From positions 124,001-188,000 of the forward strand of contig NW_026570358.1 of the NCBI RefSeq assembly GCF_019649055.1: DNA of 64,000 bases, given 5' to 3'. The DNA is from Paramacrobiotus metropolitanus (lineage: Eukaryota > Tardigrada > Eutardigrada > Parachela > Macrobiotidae). A program made the translations under genes and the position numbers. Under the pieces are notes generated by a model, which saw only the letters and a list, made by a program, of their open reading frames with translations, ran no database searches and had not been told where the DNA came from. Positions 38,337 to 49,412 of this stretch are shown here, piece by piece; the stretch's first letter is position 1, and every line of letters begins with the position of its first letter.

Positions 38337-41300
38337 GGCCGGATACATGGTCGGCGTACGAATGGAGCCGGGCATTTTGGTCAGTATATGCAGCGGGGGT
38401 TCATAGTTCGATTTAGTTATGTGCATCCGCATAAAGTAAAAAAAAACTCCGTGGACACACACCACTATTAAGCGAACGTTTATTTCGCCCTCTGGCAGAC
38501 GCCTTAGTCGGATAACAATGTGCGTTTAGCTGTAATATGCATATTACATGTATGTTCTACGTAGTTTTTTTTGGATGAAAACAAGCAACGTTTTCATAAT
38601 GGATATAATAGAACGGAGAATAAAACGATAGTATTAATTTTTTTGTACATATACAAAATATCAGTTTTCGCCTTTATCGGAGTATGACTGTATTGTAACT
38701 GTTGTGTCTGTATTGTACGTACATCCGTTAACCTCGATAATCCAGCTTGATGAGTGTCTTGGGTAATTACACTAACCACAGAAATACAATACCCTATTTA
38801 AAAAACATATACAGAAATACAGACGTACAGAATTATATATACAAAAAAACCGATATGCAATTCCTAATTTGATTTTTACTGCATTTTCTAAGGCTCTAAG
38901 GTGCACGTACTTAACGATGCGAAATCGAACAGTTTTTCACAATTACATATTATTACATCGCAGATATAGTACCATGTACGGTCTTTTTTTGCGGTTTATG
39001 AATGCTAGCTACAATAATCAAGCCGGGTTTAGTTTATTCGCATCGCACACGTACAGATATATGATGACGAACAAGGTAATATTATATCGTTCAAAGTTGA
39101 CCATTTTGGCTTATGCTGTCGTTGTTATTACTAGCACGTCATGTTGCTCCTGTGCATCGTTATCGGTAAAAGTACAGTAAAAGAATAAACTCTTTTTTTG
39201 TAGGAATGTTTTATTTGTGTACATAATTAGCTCATGCGCCACTACTACTTGTACTAATCATGTCCAAGATATAAAGTGACTTTTTGTTTATATAGTCCCG
39301 GCGGGTGAATGATTAGTTGCATCGTGATCAATATCCGCCGGTACGTACACGTGACCTATCCGTTGTCAACAAAACATTAATCTGTTCGGTGCAGGTACAT
39401 GAACTCACATCTCGCGGAAATCATGCAACAAACCCAACAAAGTACGCGGAAAGATTGTTCGAGCTTGTGATACCACTCAGTACAACACTGCAATTAATAC
39501 ATTCGGAATTGTGACAACACAACAGTACTGTAGGTACAACAAGTAGGTAAAAGTACGAACACCCGCTTGATAGAAAAGTGCCGGTATTTCAATACCAACA
39601 GCAGCACATACGCCTCTGTAATCCGTACGTGTTGCTAATGTGAATGGAACAGCCGCAGCGACCGCCGGCACGGTTTGCAAGCAACACCAGCATAAAGAAT
39701 GTGCCGATCGATAATGTGCGGTATCAATGCATATACATTTTGTTTAATATGGTCGAGTGAGAGAGCGATTTGTTTGACTCAGCATACACTGCTCATAGTA
39801 CCAGAAAGCCTGCGTGGAACCTACGGAGAGACGCATTAACGAGTCGGAAAAATTATATTGATGCAGTTTTCGAGTTAAAGATGTCAACGCATTACCGTCG
39901 CGATGTTCAAGTGGAATTGTGTAATAAAGCGGAACGTTGGTGTAAATTCTCGTTAATCCATTTTTATCTGTCATGTTTCTCGAACAGCGGAGAAAACATC
40001 TTCGCACAACATCGGAAAACGCGCGAGGTTTGTTTGGGTTCCAAGGTCAGTATGACATTGCCAAGCAATCAGCGTTGCGCTGTGAGTCATCGGCAGTGTG
40101 TACGCGTGGAGCGCCCGGTGCGTGTGGGGATATCTTTATCGAGTGCGCACTGCCGCGCTACGGCTGCACCGCGCCAACAGCACCCGGCATCGGCTGGGCC
40201 CACACAGCCGGATCTTCCAGTTTGTTGACATCGAGCATGTGATGCATGGGTAATAACATAAGTATTCCAACACGCGCTGTGTCCTTGCCAGGTCAATGTC
40301 AGGGACATTGCTATACAGCTGTACTGTACACAGTATACGAGTGCGCGCATTACAGCTGTATCGGCATTTCCTATACGCGTTGCACACAGTAGTGCGGCGG
40401 CAATAATAGAATGTATGTGCTCAGCTTCCTTGTGCTGCTGCTGTTGCTGCATATGGCCCATTTGGAGTTTTGGCTCGCTTAGTTTTCTGTACAGGTTCTG
40501 GCACGTGAGCTGCGAGTGTTTTTTTTCGGCTAGTTTGACGAGTGCTGGTCCGAGTCATGTTCATGTGAATTTTGGTAAACACCACAATGTTTGACTGCAC
40601 ATTTCAACCTTGTACTGATTCCCGTGTTGCTGCGTGACTGTGTGTTATTTCCGACCGTACGTGCGCTACTTTTGTTTTTGTTTTATTATTAATCTTGGCA
40701 GTTTAATTAGTTTACTGAAAGAATAATTATACCGCAGCATATCTCTGAGCATTTCCGCTTCAGCATATTTTCCCGAATCAATGACAGCAGGCAGATAGCC
40801 AACGCATGTGTGGACGACGTGATAGTGATTTAGCAAATATTTTGTACCGGATGCCTTGAAGTACGATGTATTTAAATAATTATTTCGGAATTGTACTTAT
40901 TGTACGTTCTTTATTGAAATGCCTCTACAAAAATGGGATGGCCAATATTTTGTACGGAAAATGTACAGAAAATTTTACGTGGATTTTTCTCCAGTTGTTA
41001 AGAGATTGTTTTGGTAAATACCCAATTGATTCATACGCATTATGTTGATGTTGTGTTGGCGGGCGATCGATGGACGACGACCTGGTGATGATAATTTCTG
41101 CTGTACGTGGCGGATGTTGTCTTGTACGCGTGTTTGCATGTGGCCATATTGAAATTTACCCAAGCGCCCGCGGACAATGAACCACCTATCGGTCCAATTT
41201 GCTTAAACCATTCATTTCCGTTCAGTTCAGCCAGTACATACCAATCTCATTTCCGTCCTAAAAATGGTTCCTTGTCCAAAGGAAAAAAAACCTCGGATGG

Positions 41301-42231
41301 AATGACACGTCTCTTTCGGATCAGCGCGGCTCGCTTCGACTACATCCTCCTCGATCAGCTGCACATCGCGATCGCTATGCTATGCCGATTGCATCATCGC
41401 ATGTTGTGGTTGTATGTGCGCTTCCAATATATCGCTCTATCTGTTCTCGTGTTGCATGTGTGTGTATATATGCGGAGATTACACGGCACAGCTGCGTTGT
41501 GTTGTCGTTCTCTCATGTGGGGAAAGCGTTTTTTGCTGACATCAAGATGGCGGATGGACGTGGCGTTTTTTCTCCTGTGCTCACCCACGGAGATTTCGCG
41601 ATACATCCCGATTATGATTTCCCCGAAAATTATTCTCTCCACCACCACCATCTCAGGGAATTCATTTTGTTACAGGAATAACTGCTTCCGATGACGTCAT
41701 TCGCCAGTGCCAGCGTGTGACTGGGGTATTATGTGTGCTTCATGGAAATGTAAGTTCATCCAATCCCTGCCTGCCGTTTCCCTTTCTGTCTAACGCGCGT
41801 CATTTCCCGTTTAAGTGGATATTATACGTGCGTGTGCACCGCGGATATTTTTAATTTACATTACAAGTACACGATACGAGATTAATCCAACATTAATTTG
41901 ATAACGTGGTGCTGTACAAAGATCAAGTGTAGTCATTATTTTATGAATGGATTTTATCTACATTACATTCTTGTGATTTGTAGTGTAAACACTATGTTGC
42001 AGCGTATGGGGCGGTCTGCCGTGGACAGTGGTGACTCTGGGTTTTACCGAAATCCCATCGGTTGCAGTCTCGCTTACCAGCTATGCGGTTTACACAGCGA
42101 CAAATGAAATGTTGTAAATGCATTGTCTGGTATGTGAAACTCCATCGAAAGAACTTCGCGCTGGCGATCAGTCGGGGGAGGCAGCGGATGACTGTCTTCG
42201 ACAGGGCAACGGTGAACTGACACAGTGCTCT

Positions 42232-42330
42232 CACGTGACATGCGCTGATTGGTGCTTACTGCGCTGCATTGGCGGAGCGTCATCTGCAAGGAGTGGATGG
42301 CATTCTATAAAAACGCCACTGCTCGCTGGT
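42232..42330 (+). promoter_or_regulatory. putative core promoter with E-box, inverted CCAAT and TATA
   Basis: In order: an E-box/M-box TCACGTGACATG (42231-42242), an inverted CCAAT (GATTGG, 42247-42252), a TATA box (TATAAAAA, 42306-42313) and a strong splice donor (CTG/GTGAGT at 42329). Spacing suits a polymerase II promoter, but the donor is only about 15 bases past the TATA box, so the start site or donor use is uncertain. The controlled gene is not identified. Confidence 0.35.
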
Positions 42331-42830
42331 GAGTGCCGCCATTTCTTGTCGTTTTTGTACCCTTCCGTTTTTTAAACTGTGAGGTTTACACTTTAAGTGG
42401 TCTTATACAATACTGTGCCTCATACAGTCAATAATTTATTCAAATGCCATTGTCATAAATGTTTATACCTTGGAGGAGATTTCAACACGGACACCATGTG
42501 GTCGGATGTGACGTGCCGTGTCCGCAGCGGAACCGGGTGTGATGGAATGTTTCTTGGAGCGGATGGTTATCGATCGCGCGCGCGGTACATATAACAGGTA
42601 ATGCTGAATCATAACCGACGCTTGTGTCGCGCTGGAGGGCCTTTTCTATTTTCCGCTCGTTAGGTCCGCTAATAAGGAAGCACCGCTTAATGGCTCACTG
42701 TGGTGTGTTGAAATAGACGTGCTGGATGTTTGACGTGATTTGTTTAATCCGTGATCTGTGGAGGACGACAGTTTAAGAAGGGAAAGTGCACCGCGGTGCA
42801 GCATGGCAGTGTAGCTAGCTGGTTGTGGGC

Positions 42831-42838
42831 TATATAAG
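42831..42838 (+). promoter_or_regulatory. second TATA-box-like element
   Basis: TATATAAG within GC-richer DNA (GGGCTATATAAGTAC). A start site about 30 bases downstream would fall near 42.86 kb. It may be an alternative promoter to the one at 42.3 kb. Sequence match only. Confidence 0.3.
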
Positions 42839-44175
42839 TACAACTACTAGTCATGTCTGCCGTGCAGCTCGTGGTGGTCAGTCGTCCTGGTGTCCAGTAT
42901 GATTATCTGTGTTGGGTTCGGTGCGCCTGTGTTTGTTTATCGGTTCCGCCGGGAAGGGGAGCGGTGTACAGGTAGCTCGCCATGATTGGCTCATGTTTCT
43001 GGGAATGCCGCTCACGCTGCACTTAGTCGAATATTCGTCAGCTGATGTGAGTCATCTATTGTATATTTTCAATGAAAAAGGGAACTGCTTGTGCTTGTTC
43101 TTCCATGAACGTTGCGATCGATAACTGCCTCCCCGATGACGATGGGGATTGGTGAGTAATCTGTCGATAGCTTAACATTAACAAGAAACTCCAATTAATC
43201 TTTGTCATCCCAAGTGTTCGGCTAATGGGTATAATTGTAGCGTCGATTTGAAACAACACATCTATTACTACTGAGTTACGGTTAACCCTATCATCCTAAT
43301 ACGTTTGTTTGCCAAGAAAGGACGCTGATTAAACGTTACGCGCACGCAATGAAAGGTGGGATCTTGTCGATTGAAGGAAAAGCGACGGGAAGTTCTTTAC
43401 ATTCGGCAGCACAAGCGAAGATTGATATCCGTCTAGTGCGGAAGTAACAGCTGTTCATTGGAACATTTTTGTAGTGATGTATATAGTCTTGGGTAAAAGA
43501 GACAACATGATCTCGCGAACCGGACATACTCAAATATCTATCGTTACACATTGGCTCGGCTAGCCTCGGCATGTTTTGAATAGATGCCTAAAGTACTTCT
43601 TTTACTGGTTGGTCTAATAAAAGCATTGCAGTGCTGTGCCCACTTATCGAAGGCAGACTGGACTCGGATTCTGCTGCAGCACAAAATAATGTAGTCGGAA
43701 TGCATTAATGGCTTGCCCAAGTTCGACTACCGTGTTGCATTAACACTTACGTGTTGCATTAACATTCGCATCTTAAGTTCATGATGTATCAGATTTGATT
43801 AATCGTAAGACGTACTTTATCGCTGAGAATTATGGAATTTCATAATTCAAATTTCTCGAAGTGTATGTACATAATCTGTTTTTTACTGTACAGTGTACAG
43901 ACTGCACTTCCGTACATGTACTTCATGTTGTATAAATTACTACCATTATAGCCAATCATGCGATGCTACATAAAGATTAACATTTCGCGATCTTTGCACC
44001 AAAAAAGCAGTTCGTCAGCGAAGGTGGTAAAATGCAGACCGATGTCCAAAACAAACATAAATATCATGCTGTAATAAAGCACGGTTTTTGGTGAAACAAG
44101 CTATCAGTACCAGCCTCAACGTAAAACTGAGCCACTTGAGCATACTTAAACTTGTACATCCACAGGAGTTCAGTT

Positions 44176-45198
44176 TCACAGACGCAGCCACGACCTCATG
44201 CTCCCCCAGATATTCGTTCTAAAGCATCCCACGACGATCATCCTCATGGTGGGAATTTTCAGAGTATAGACAATGGGATTGATGAGGCTATTTCCGTAGA
44301 ACAAATACAAAGAGACGGTATACCATCGCAGCAACGAAAACGTATTCCCGTAAACCAACATGACCAAGCTGATAAGCGCACAAGGGAAATTCACAGCCAG
44401 GAAAACTGCGCATAACAGCATCATTGTTGTCCCTTGCTTGGTGGTTCGTCTATGGCTTTGTCGGTTCGTTCCACTTTTCTCTTTCTCATCCTTTACTTGG
44501 TGGGATTCTTCGAGGGCCATTACGATACGTTTCCTCCGCTGTCTTAACGTCATATAAACCAGCACATATATAATGACAACGACAACAGAAGGCAGTATGT
44601 TTTCTGTTAAAATCGCCAAGTCACCTAACCACTGTATTTGAAAGAACTCAGTCATGCACTGCCCCATAGGTGACAAACGCTGACCAGTAAAAAGATCCAC
44701 AAACTGGATAGTACCGTAAAAACCAATGTTAACGACCCAGGTCAATACGATCTTCTGGATAACGTATCGTCCACTTTCTTCGGCGGCAAACTGTGCGCCG
44801 TGTGTAACCATTTTGTAGCGATGGCGAGCAATGAGCATCACGGTTGTTGCGGTCTCCGCAGAACATATCCAGTCGATGATCTTACATACGCGACAGAAGG
44901 CAAAAGGAGCTGGCCAGCATCCCAACAAATCCAGTGTAAGGCGAGTCGGCATGGAAAAGCTCCCGAGCAAAAGGTCACAAAAAGCGAGGTTTATGAAATA
45001 GAAATGTTGAGGAGTTTGAAGCTCTTTTCGCCGAATGAAGGTTAAAATGACGAAAACATTACACACTGCAGTAAGAATAGATTGCGGTATGCCAATTATT
45101 GCAATTACAATGATTTCGGGTTTAGCGAAGTAAAACACTGGATGGCTACAATACGCCGCATCAGAAACATTTGGATAATCAGTCCCATTCGTATCCAT
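44176..45198 (-). CDS. class A (rhodopsin-like) GPCR, single exon
   Basis: 340 residues from the first ATG (MDTNGTDYPNVSDAAYC); the frame extends upstream only with a GTG start. N-glycosylation sites (NGT, NVS) lie in the short N terminus. TM1 follows EIIVIAIIGIPQ; TM2 contains NLAFCDLLLGS with the conserved Asp; TM3 ends LIARHRYKMV (HRY in place of DRY); loop 3 is long and basic (RQRRKRIVMALEESHQ); TM6 lacks CWxP and reads AVFLAVNFPCALIS; TM7 ends NSLINPIVYTLK, a good NPxxY. TM2-TM3 resemble amine-receptor-like class A members, but the TM3 ligand Asp is not evident, so no ligand is assigned. It probably signals through G proteins. Unlike the 12-15 kb pair it keeps most class A landmarks and is not a close relative. 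Confidence 0.82.
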   Translation of the reverse strand: MDTNGTDYPNVSDAAYCSHPVFYFAKPEIIVIAIIGIPQSILTAVCNVFVILTFIRRKELQTPQHFYFINLAFCDLLLGSFSMPTRLTLDLLGCWPAPFAFCRVCKIIDWICSAETATTVMLIARHRYKMVTHGAQFAAEESGRYVIQKIVLTWVVNIGFYGTIQFVDLFTGQRLSPMGQCMTEFFQIQWLGDLAILTENILPSVVVVIIYVLVYMTLRQRRKRIVMALEESHQVKDEKEKSGTNRQSHRRTTKQGTTMMLLCAVFLAVNFPCALISLVMLVYGNTFSLLRWYTVSLYLFYGNSLINPIVYTLKIPTMRMIVVGCFRTNIWGSMRSWLRL

Positions 45199-47130
45199 AT
45201 TAAGAGCATCAGAAATAGATTTTCTACCAATTTTCACGTTCAATACGGGCACTGGTTAAAATAACAGTCAGGATTACAATGGACGACAAGTCGTACAAGG
45301 ATTACAAGGATACGTTATACAACCTATTAGCAGAAGAGGCGCTTAAAGTTTCATCCGGTTAACGGAAGAAAAAACATCTTCACATCATGTCGTTTTGCGG
45401 CTATCTCAACCGTTACTTGCATTATTGCATTATCCACCTAAACAGTAAGGCACCATTTAAAAAGGAATAGGATACGACCACCGAAGTGCTACAGTTAAGC
45501 TCACAGATAAAGTGGAGGCACTGAGAGAAAGGATCTGACTGGATATTCTGGATCTGACTGACGCAGTGGGACGGTTTTAGCAAGTAGCATCTAGAGAAAT
45601 GAGACATTAAGCCAGCTTTTGTAGCGTTGTAATCGCCAGGATCATGGTACTATTTGTGTTGTTTGACGGGAGTTGGAATATGCAAAAAGCTTCATTTCTC
45701 AGAGACGTCAGACATTTGTATTTGGTATTACACATCCAAGGTGCCATCAGAACCGGGATTACCTATGTACGTAGTTGACTTAGCTGACAACGCAGTTGGT
45801 ATCATTGTTGAACGAAGGTTGCGCTGGTTCGGCATTGTAAAGTACGAGGTGCTAATAGTTGACTGCTTTGGGCTTCTGGGACACCTGACGTTTATCGGAG
45901 GATTGTAGAACCGTAATGAATCTGTAATAAAAGTACCTCCGCCAGATTCTCGCATCGATTTTCCTGTAATACACTACAGTGACTACACTGCACAGTGTGC
46001 ACACTTTCAAACGTTAATAGCCGTTTTGTGACGTACTCGTATAACTATGGTTAAGGCAGTACATTTAGTTACTGTATATCAGGAAATAAATCAGACACGT
46101 CTGAATCGACTCCTGCTAAAACAGTTCTACAGGTGCAGAATAATATCTTTAACGTTAAATATAGAAGTATAATTAATTGTGTATTAGGCACTTACGTTAT
46201 TTACGTCGTTACGACCGTCACTTACGTTACGTTACGTACAAAGGACGCTCCAAAAGTAAGTTTCCCTATTTTGTATCTCCCGGCTTGAAAGCTTTTAGTT
46301 CTTATGAACTATATTTTTAGAAACGTCCTTCATTAACGAAACAAAATAAAATATAACTCTACCTAATTACAGTCAAATGGAGAAGAACTGCCGAGAAAGC
46401 CGTTCAAGGTTTCGACACTTTGCCACGGGTTTTACCCTGACAGTTTTTGTAATTTTTCTGTCTTCTTGCTCACTTTTCGGAAAGCACCAAATACCATCAG
46501 ATAAGGAATTCTTTTCTGTCTAGCGCTAATAAGTCCGGCTGCACATATGCGAGATTTGTAGAATCGTATTTGAGTACTCGTACTGTAATTAAGTACTGAC
46601 TGGCTAATGGCTACCGCTCCTACGGTTTTCAAGTTTATTATTGATTTTTTCAAGAAGGTTAGCCAAAACAAAATCCATAGCAGGCGGGTAGAACCGTGCT
46701 GGTCAATAGGGTCAGTTGCCAGTCATAGCTTTTTCGTTTCATAACGACAACAAGGTCACGACAAGTTTCGATGCCTTGATATTTCCTGCAAAACAAAAAA
46801 ACAATTGTTAAGGCCATGGATCCCATGTTTCGTTGTTCGGATTACTGCTTCCATGACTCATGGCAGAAAGTGGCTGAGTCCGGGACAGGTACTTGGCAAA
46901 TGCACTTGGTTAGTTAGTTTAATAATTAAAAATCCTATTAATTAATTAAATTTCGTTCGTTGCAAATTCACAATCATTACCGGTACGAGTACGTCCGCAG
47001 GAGTACGTACATTGTATTTTGCCCAGACACGACAAAACTGCGATATGCACACGGACGAAAGATCGTGCGTTCCCAGTTTCCCGGGTGGTGTTTCCACTCC
47101 AGGAGCGTTTAATCCTTGTTTAAGTTTAAT
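45199..47130. other. noncoding interval
   Basis: Promoter side of the minus-strand GPCR, then AT-rich DNA with TTACGTTACG-type low complexity near 46.2 kb. A stretch at 46.23-46.33 kb (GGACGCTCCAAAAGTAAG) recalls the ends of mariner elements, but no partner end or transposase was found. Confidence 0.45.
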
Positions 47131-47138
47131 CCGTGAAT

Positions 47139-47678
47139 CAGTGATGGGTTACTGAGTAGACAGTAAGTAAGGGAAAGCTACTCAGTAAACAGTAGCCTAA
47201 TATTAAGGATTCAGTAACCAGTAACGTTTTGGACCTGAAGTAACAGTAACAGTAAGTAAGCGTTTGCGGCAGCGAAAAAGTAACAGTAAAGTAATTCAAA
47301 AGTATTGCAACAGTAACAGGAGAGTGCGCTAAGCAATTCTGAGCGATTAAAGAAAAGCGATTAAAAAGGTGTTCCAGAGAAACTTCTTGATCGCTCGAGT
47401 TTTTAATCGGTCTGCTACCAACCGATTAAAGAAATTCGCGAATTTCGTTAATCGGACGTTTCTTCATCGGTAGTGATTAAAAACTGCCACTGGGAGGTGG
47501 CTTGGAATCTACCAATAGTACCGTTCTGAGTCTGAGTTCTGAGTCAAGCCGCTTCTGGTAATTCGTAAAACTCTTAATCGCTCAAGTTTTTAATCGCTTT
47601 CTTTAATCGCTTTCGGTGCTTAGCGCACTCCCCTGTAAGAGTAAGGAAGAGGTCCAAAAACTCAGTAACCCATCACTG
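47139..47678. mobile_element. hAT-type MITE with 8-base target duplication
   Basis: The element begins CAGTGATGGGTTACTGAGT and ends with its exact reverse complement ACTCAGTAACCCATCACTG, giving 19-base terminal inverted repeats. Immediately outside lie identical 8-base copies CCGTGAAT (47131-47138 and 47679-47686), the target duplication length of hAT transposases; a CA(G)TG-type end is also typical of hAT. Inside, subterminal GTGCGCTAAGCA and GCGATTAAAG motifs are repeated in inverted order, and AGTAACAGTAAC low complexity follows the left end. No transposase frame is present, so it is a nonautonomous element of 540 bases. Perfect ends and duplication suggest a fairly recent insertion. Confidence 0.85.
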
Positions 47679-47686
47679 CCGTGAAT

Positions 47687-48013
47687 GGTGTCGACTCAGA
47701 CTCGACTGTCCATTAAACTGCTGAAATCTACGGCGACGGGCGGTCACGTGCTGCGGCCAGCGCGCTGAGTGCTGAGTCTTCTCGCTGGCTCAGTGCTCAC
47801 CGTTAAATTGTTCAGTTCAGCTTCATTGTCGCTGCTGAGTGCTCACTACAGAAGTGTGGCAAACGAAGTCATTGAAGTGGTTTGTTAATTTTTCTCGACA
47901 TTTCGATTGCAAAGTATGTTTTTCTTGATATCTCTTTTGTTTTGGTAATTTGTCGGCTAGTAGTACTTTGTAAAGAGCTTTCTGTATGACACTGGAACAA
48001 AATTTAAAGCGCA
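47687..48013. other. gap before the coiled-coil ORF
   Basis: About 0.33 kb with GC-rich start (CGGTCACGTGCTGCGGCC near 47739, containing a CACGTG E-box). It may be the promoter of the gene beginning at 48014. Confidence 0.4.
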
Positions 48014-48538
48014 ATGGATCAGCACGACATAATACCGGACGCTGCCATGGAGGGGAAGTTCAGTACCATGGAAGAGCAGCTCCAGCAAGAAAGGAAAATC
48101 TTTGTGGAGAAGGTCAACGAAATTATGGGTAAGCCAGCATTATGGGTACTGGGTAGGAATATACTGTGAGCCATATTTTCCAGCTCATCCCTCGGAATAA
48201 TAGGATGACCTGTAAATTTGTTGAAATTTCTATGTGATGATTTAGAAAGTTGCACGAAAAATTTTCTGGCAAATTGTCACGGAATGATGCTGATGAATCA
48301 CTACACGATAACGAAAAATCATTTAAAATTAAAAATAATTGGAATTACTTATTGCGATATTTCTGCAGATCAGTGCCAGCGTATTGTGTGGAATTTGTGC
48401 AAGCAGTACGAGAATGTGCTTTATCGTAAAAGTGGCACAGAGGAAGAGCTGATTTTTGGCGAAAACACGGATGGCGAGGATAAGACCGAATCAGGTGAGG
48501 CCGTGTGCAAAACCAAATCTTCCTTAACAATGCTTTGA
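48014..48538 (+). CDS. small coiled-coil protein, unknown
   Basis: Exons 48014-48128 and 48369-48538 joined in phase 1, or with a further donor at 48494. The start lies in GCGCAATGG. The protein begins MDQHDIIPDAAMEGKFSTME and continues as a charged helix-rich segment (EEQLQQERKIFVEKVNEIMD, then QRIVWNLCKQYENVLYRKSG) and an acidic end (GENTDGEDKTES). It looks cytoplasmic or nuclear; no domain recognised. Reading to the TGA at 48538 gives about 94 residues; using the GTGAGG donor at 48495 and the acceptor at 48677 gives a different short tail. The next ORF starts 140 bases after the stop, directly behind that acceptor, so the two may share a transcript. Confidence 0.5.
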
Positions 48539-48677
48539 TAAAGGCGACGCGCAGGGTGCACTTTGCGGCTCTTCTGAGATATTAAGGACGCCGAGTACGA
48601 AATTGTAAATAAACTAAATTTAAATGAATTTCAATTTCCAATAATAATAATGAAATTTTTCGATTTATCTGTGCCAG

Positions 48678-49412
48678 ATGTCGTCTACTACGGTGCAAGC
48701 TGTGCTCCATGTGTATGTTTGCGTTGTAGAGCAACCTGATAATCCTCCAGTACCACTTATGCCGGAAACTCCGAAGGTTATTTCTTTCTCTGGATTTCAG
48801 TGGACTGTGAATCCTACCTCCTCCAAGTGGAATTCCGATAATGCGTTTGTGGATGAGCACGGCAAACTCCATCTGCGCTTGAGCAAGGAGGATGACGGTT
48901 GGCAAGGAGCTTTATTGACCAGCGTTTCAAAGTTTGGCTTCGGTCGCTACCAGTTTCACGTGGACGCGCGTTTGGACAAACTGGATCCCAACGTCACCTT
49001 CGCCATGTACAGCCAGCCCGAACACTCTCCGGACAGTGTGGCGATAAAGTTCGCGAAATGGGGATACGGAGACGCAGAGCAGGTGAGCTACGGGATGAGC
49101 AACCGCTTCGTTAACGAGCCGTTCCTGCGGACCGCGACATCGGTTGGGCATCGCTTCAAGCTCAACGGACCCAATACAACGCATTCCTTCTATCGAAAAC
49201 GCAACAGTGTACTCTTTCGATCGCAGCACGGGCATGAGAACAACAACAACAGATATGAGATATTCAACTGGAATTGTGAACTGCCGAAGGAGATCGACCA
49301 GCAAGACGAATATGCGCCCGTGACACTGGGACTCTCGCTGTACGATGGTCGCCCGCCGACTGATGGCCAGGAAGTGGAAATTGTGATCACTTCGTTTATT
49401 TTTCATCCGTAA
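48678..49412 (+). CDS. GH16-like beta-sandwich protein lacking the catalytic motif
   Basis: 244 residues, no intron inside the domain. The pattern SGFQWTV, W.SDNAFVDEHGKLHLRLSK, SKFGFGRYQFHVDARLDKLD, FAKWG, HSFYRK, FRSQHGH and DGRPPTDGQEVEIVITSF matches, from memory, a family of mainly bacterial glycoside hydrolase 16-like proteins. In those the catalytic strand reads EIDIEFARWG, with two Glu acting as nucleophile and acid/base. Here it reads SVAIKFAKWG, so both Glu and the Asp between them are gone and hydrolase activity is not expected; a carbohydrate-binding or structural role is possible. The N terminus has only a weak hydrophobic stretch (VQAVLHVYVCVV), so secretion is uncertain. The ATG sits right after a splice acceptor (GTGCCAG). 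Lack of introns and family distribution suggest old horizontal transfer (inference). Confidence 0.75.
   Translation: MSSTTVQAVLHVYVCVVEQPDNPPVPLMPETPKVISFSGFQWTVNPTSSKWNSDNAFVDEHGKLHLRLSKEDDGWQGALLTSVSKFGFGRYQFHVDARLDKLDPNVTFAMYSQPEHSPDSVAIKFAKWGYGDAEQVSYGMSNRFVNEPFLRTATSVGHRFKLNGPNTTHSFYRKRNSVLFRSQHGHENNNNRYEIFNWNCELPKEIDQQDEYAPVTLGLSLYDGRPPTDGQEVEIVITSFIFHP

Larger units (their letters stand above)
37436..44175. other. large mostly noncoding interval
   Basis: About 6.7 kb between divergent minus-strand genes. It is AT-rich from 37.4 to 39.8 kb, with GC-richer islands near 40.0-40.25, 41.1-41.75 and 42.1-43.1 kb. Open frames in the islands lack conserved patterns. A promoter-like cluster lies near 42.2-42.9 kb, and a small ORF starts in good context at 41549 (MADGRGVFSPVLTHGDF, 44 codons) without further support. 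The region could hold noncoding first exons and enhancers of a plus-strand gene further right. Confidence 0.45.

Noticed and set aside
39770-40461. Overlapping long frames on both strands around 40 kb
   Set aside because: GC-rich island with Cys/Arg/His-biased translations typical of noncoding frames; no motif.
41107-41694. 195-codon plus-strand frame
   Set aside because: No ATG near the start that gives a sensible protein and no recognisable fold; the short ATG ORF at 41549 is noted only as a possibility.
45654-45908. Frame containing RRLRWFG, reminiscent of the end of some LINE reverse transcriptases
   Set aside because: Only seven residues of resemblance, no other reverse transcriptase motif upstream.
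46230-46671. Mariner-like end sequence and a minus-strand frame nearby
   Set aside because: No matching second inverted repeat, no TA duplication that could be confirmed, and no transposase catalytic motif.
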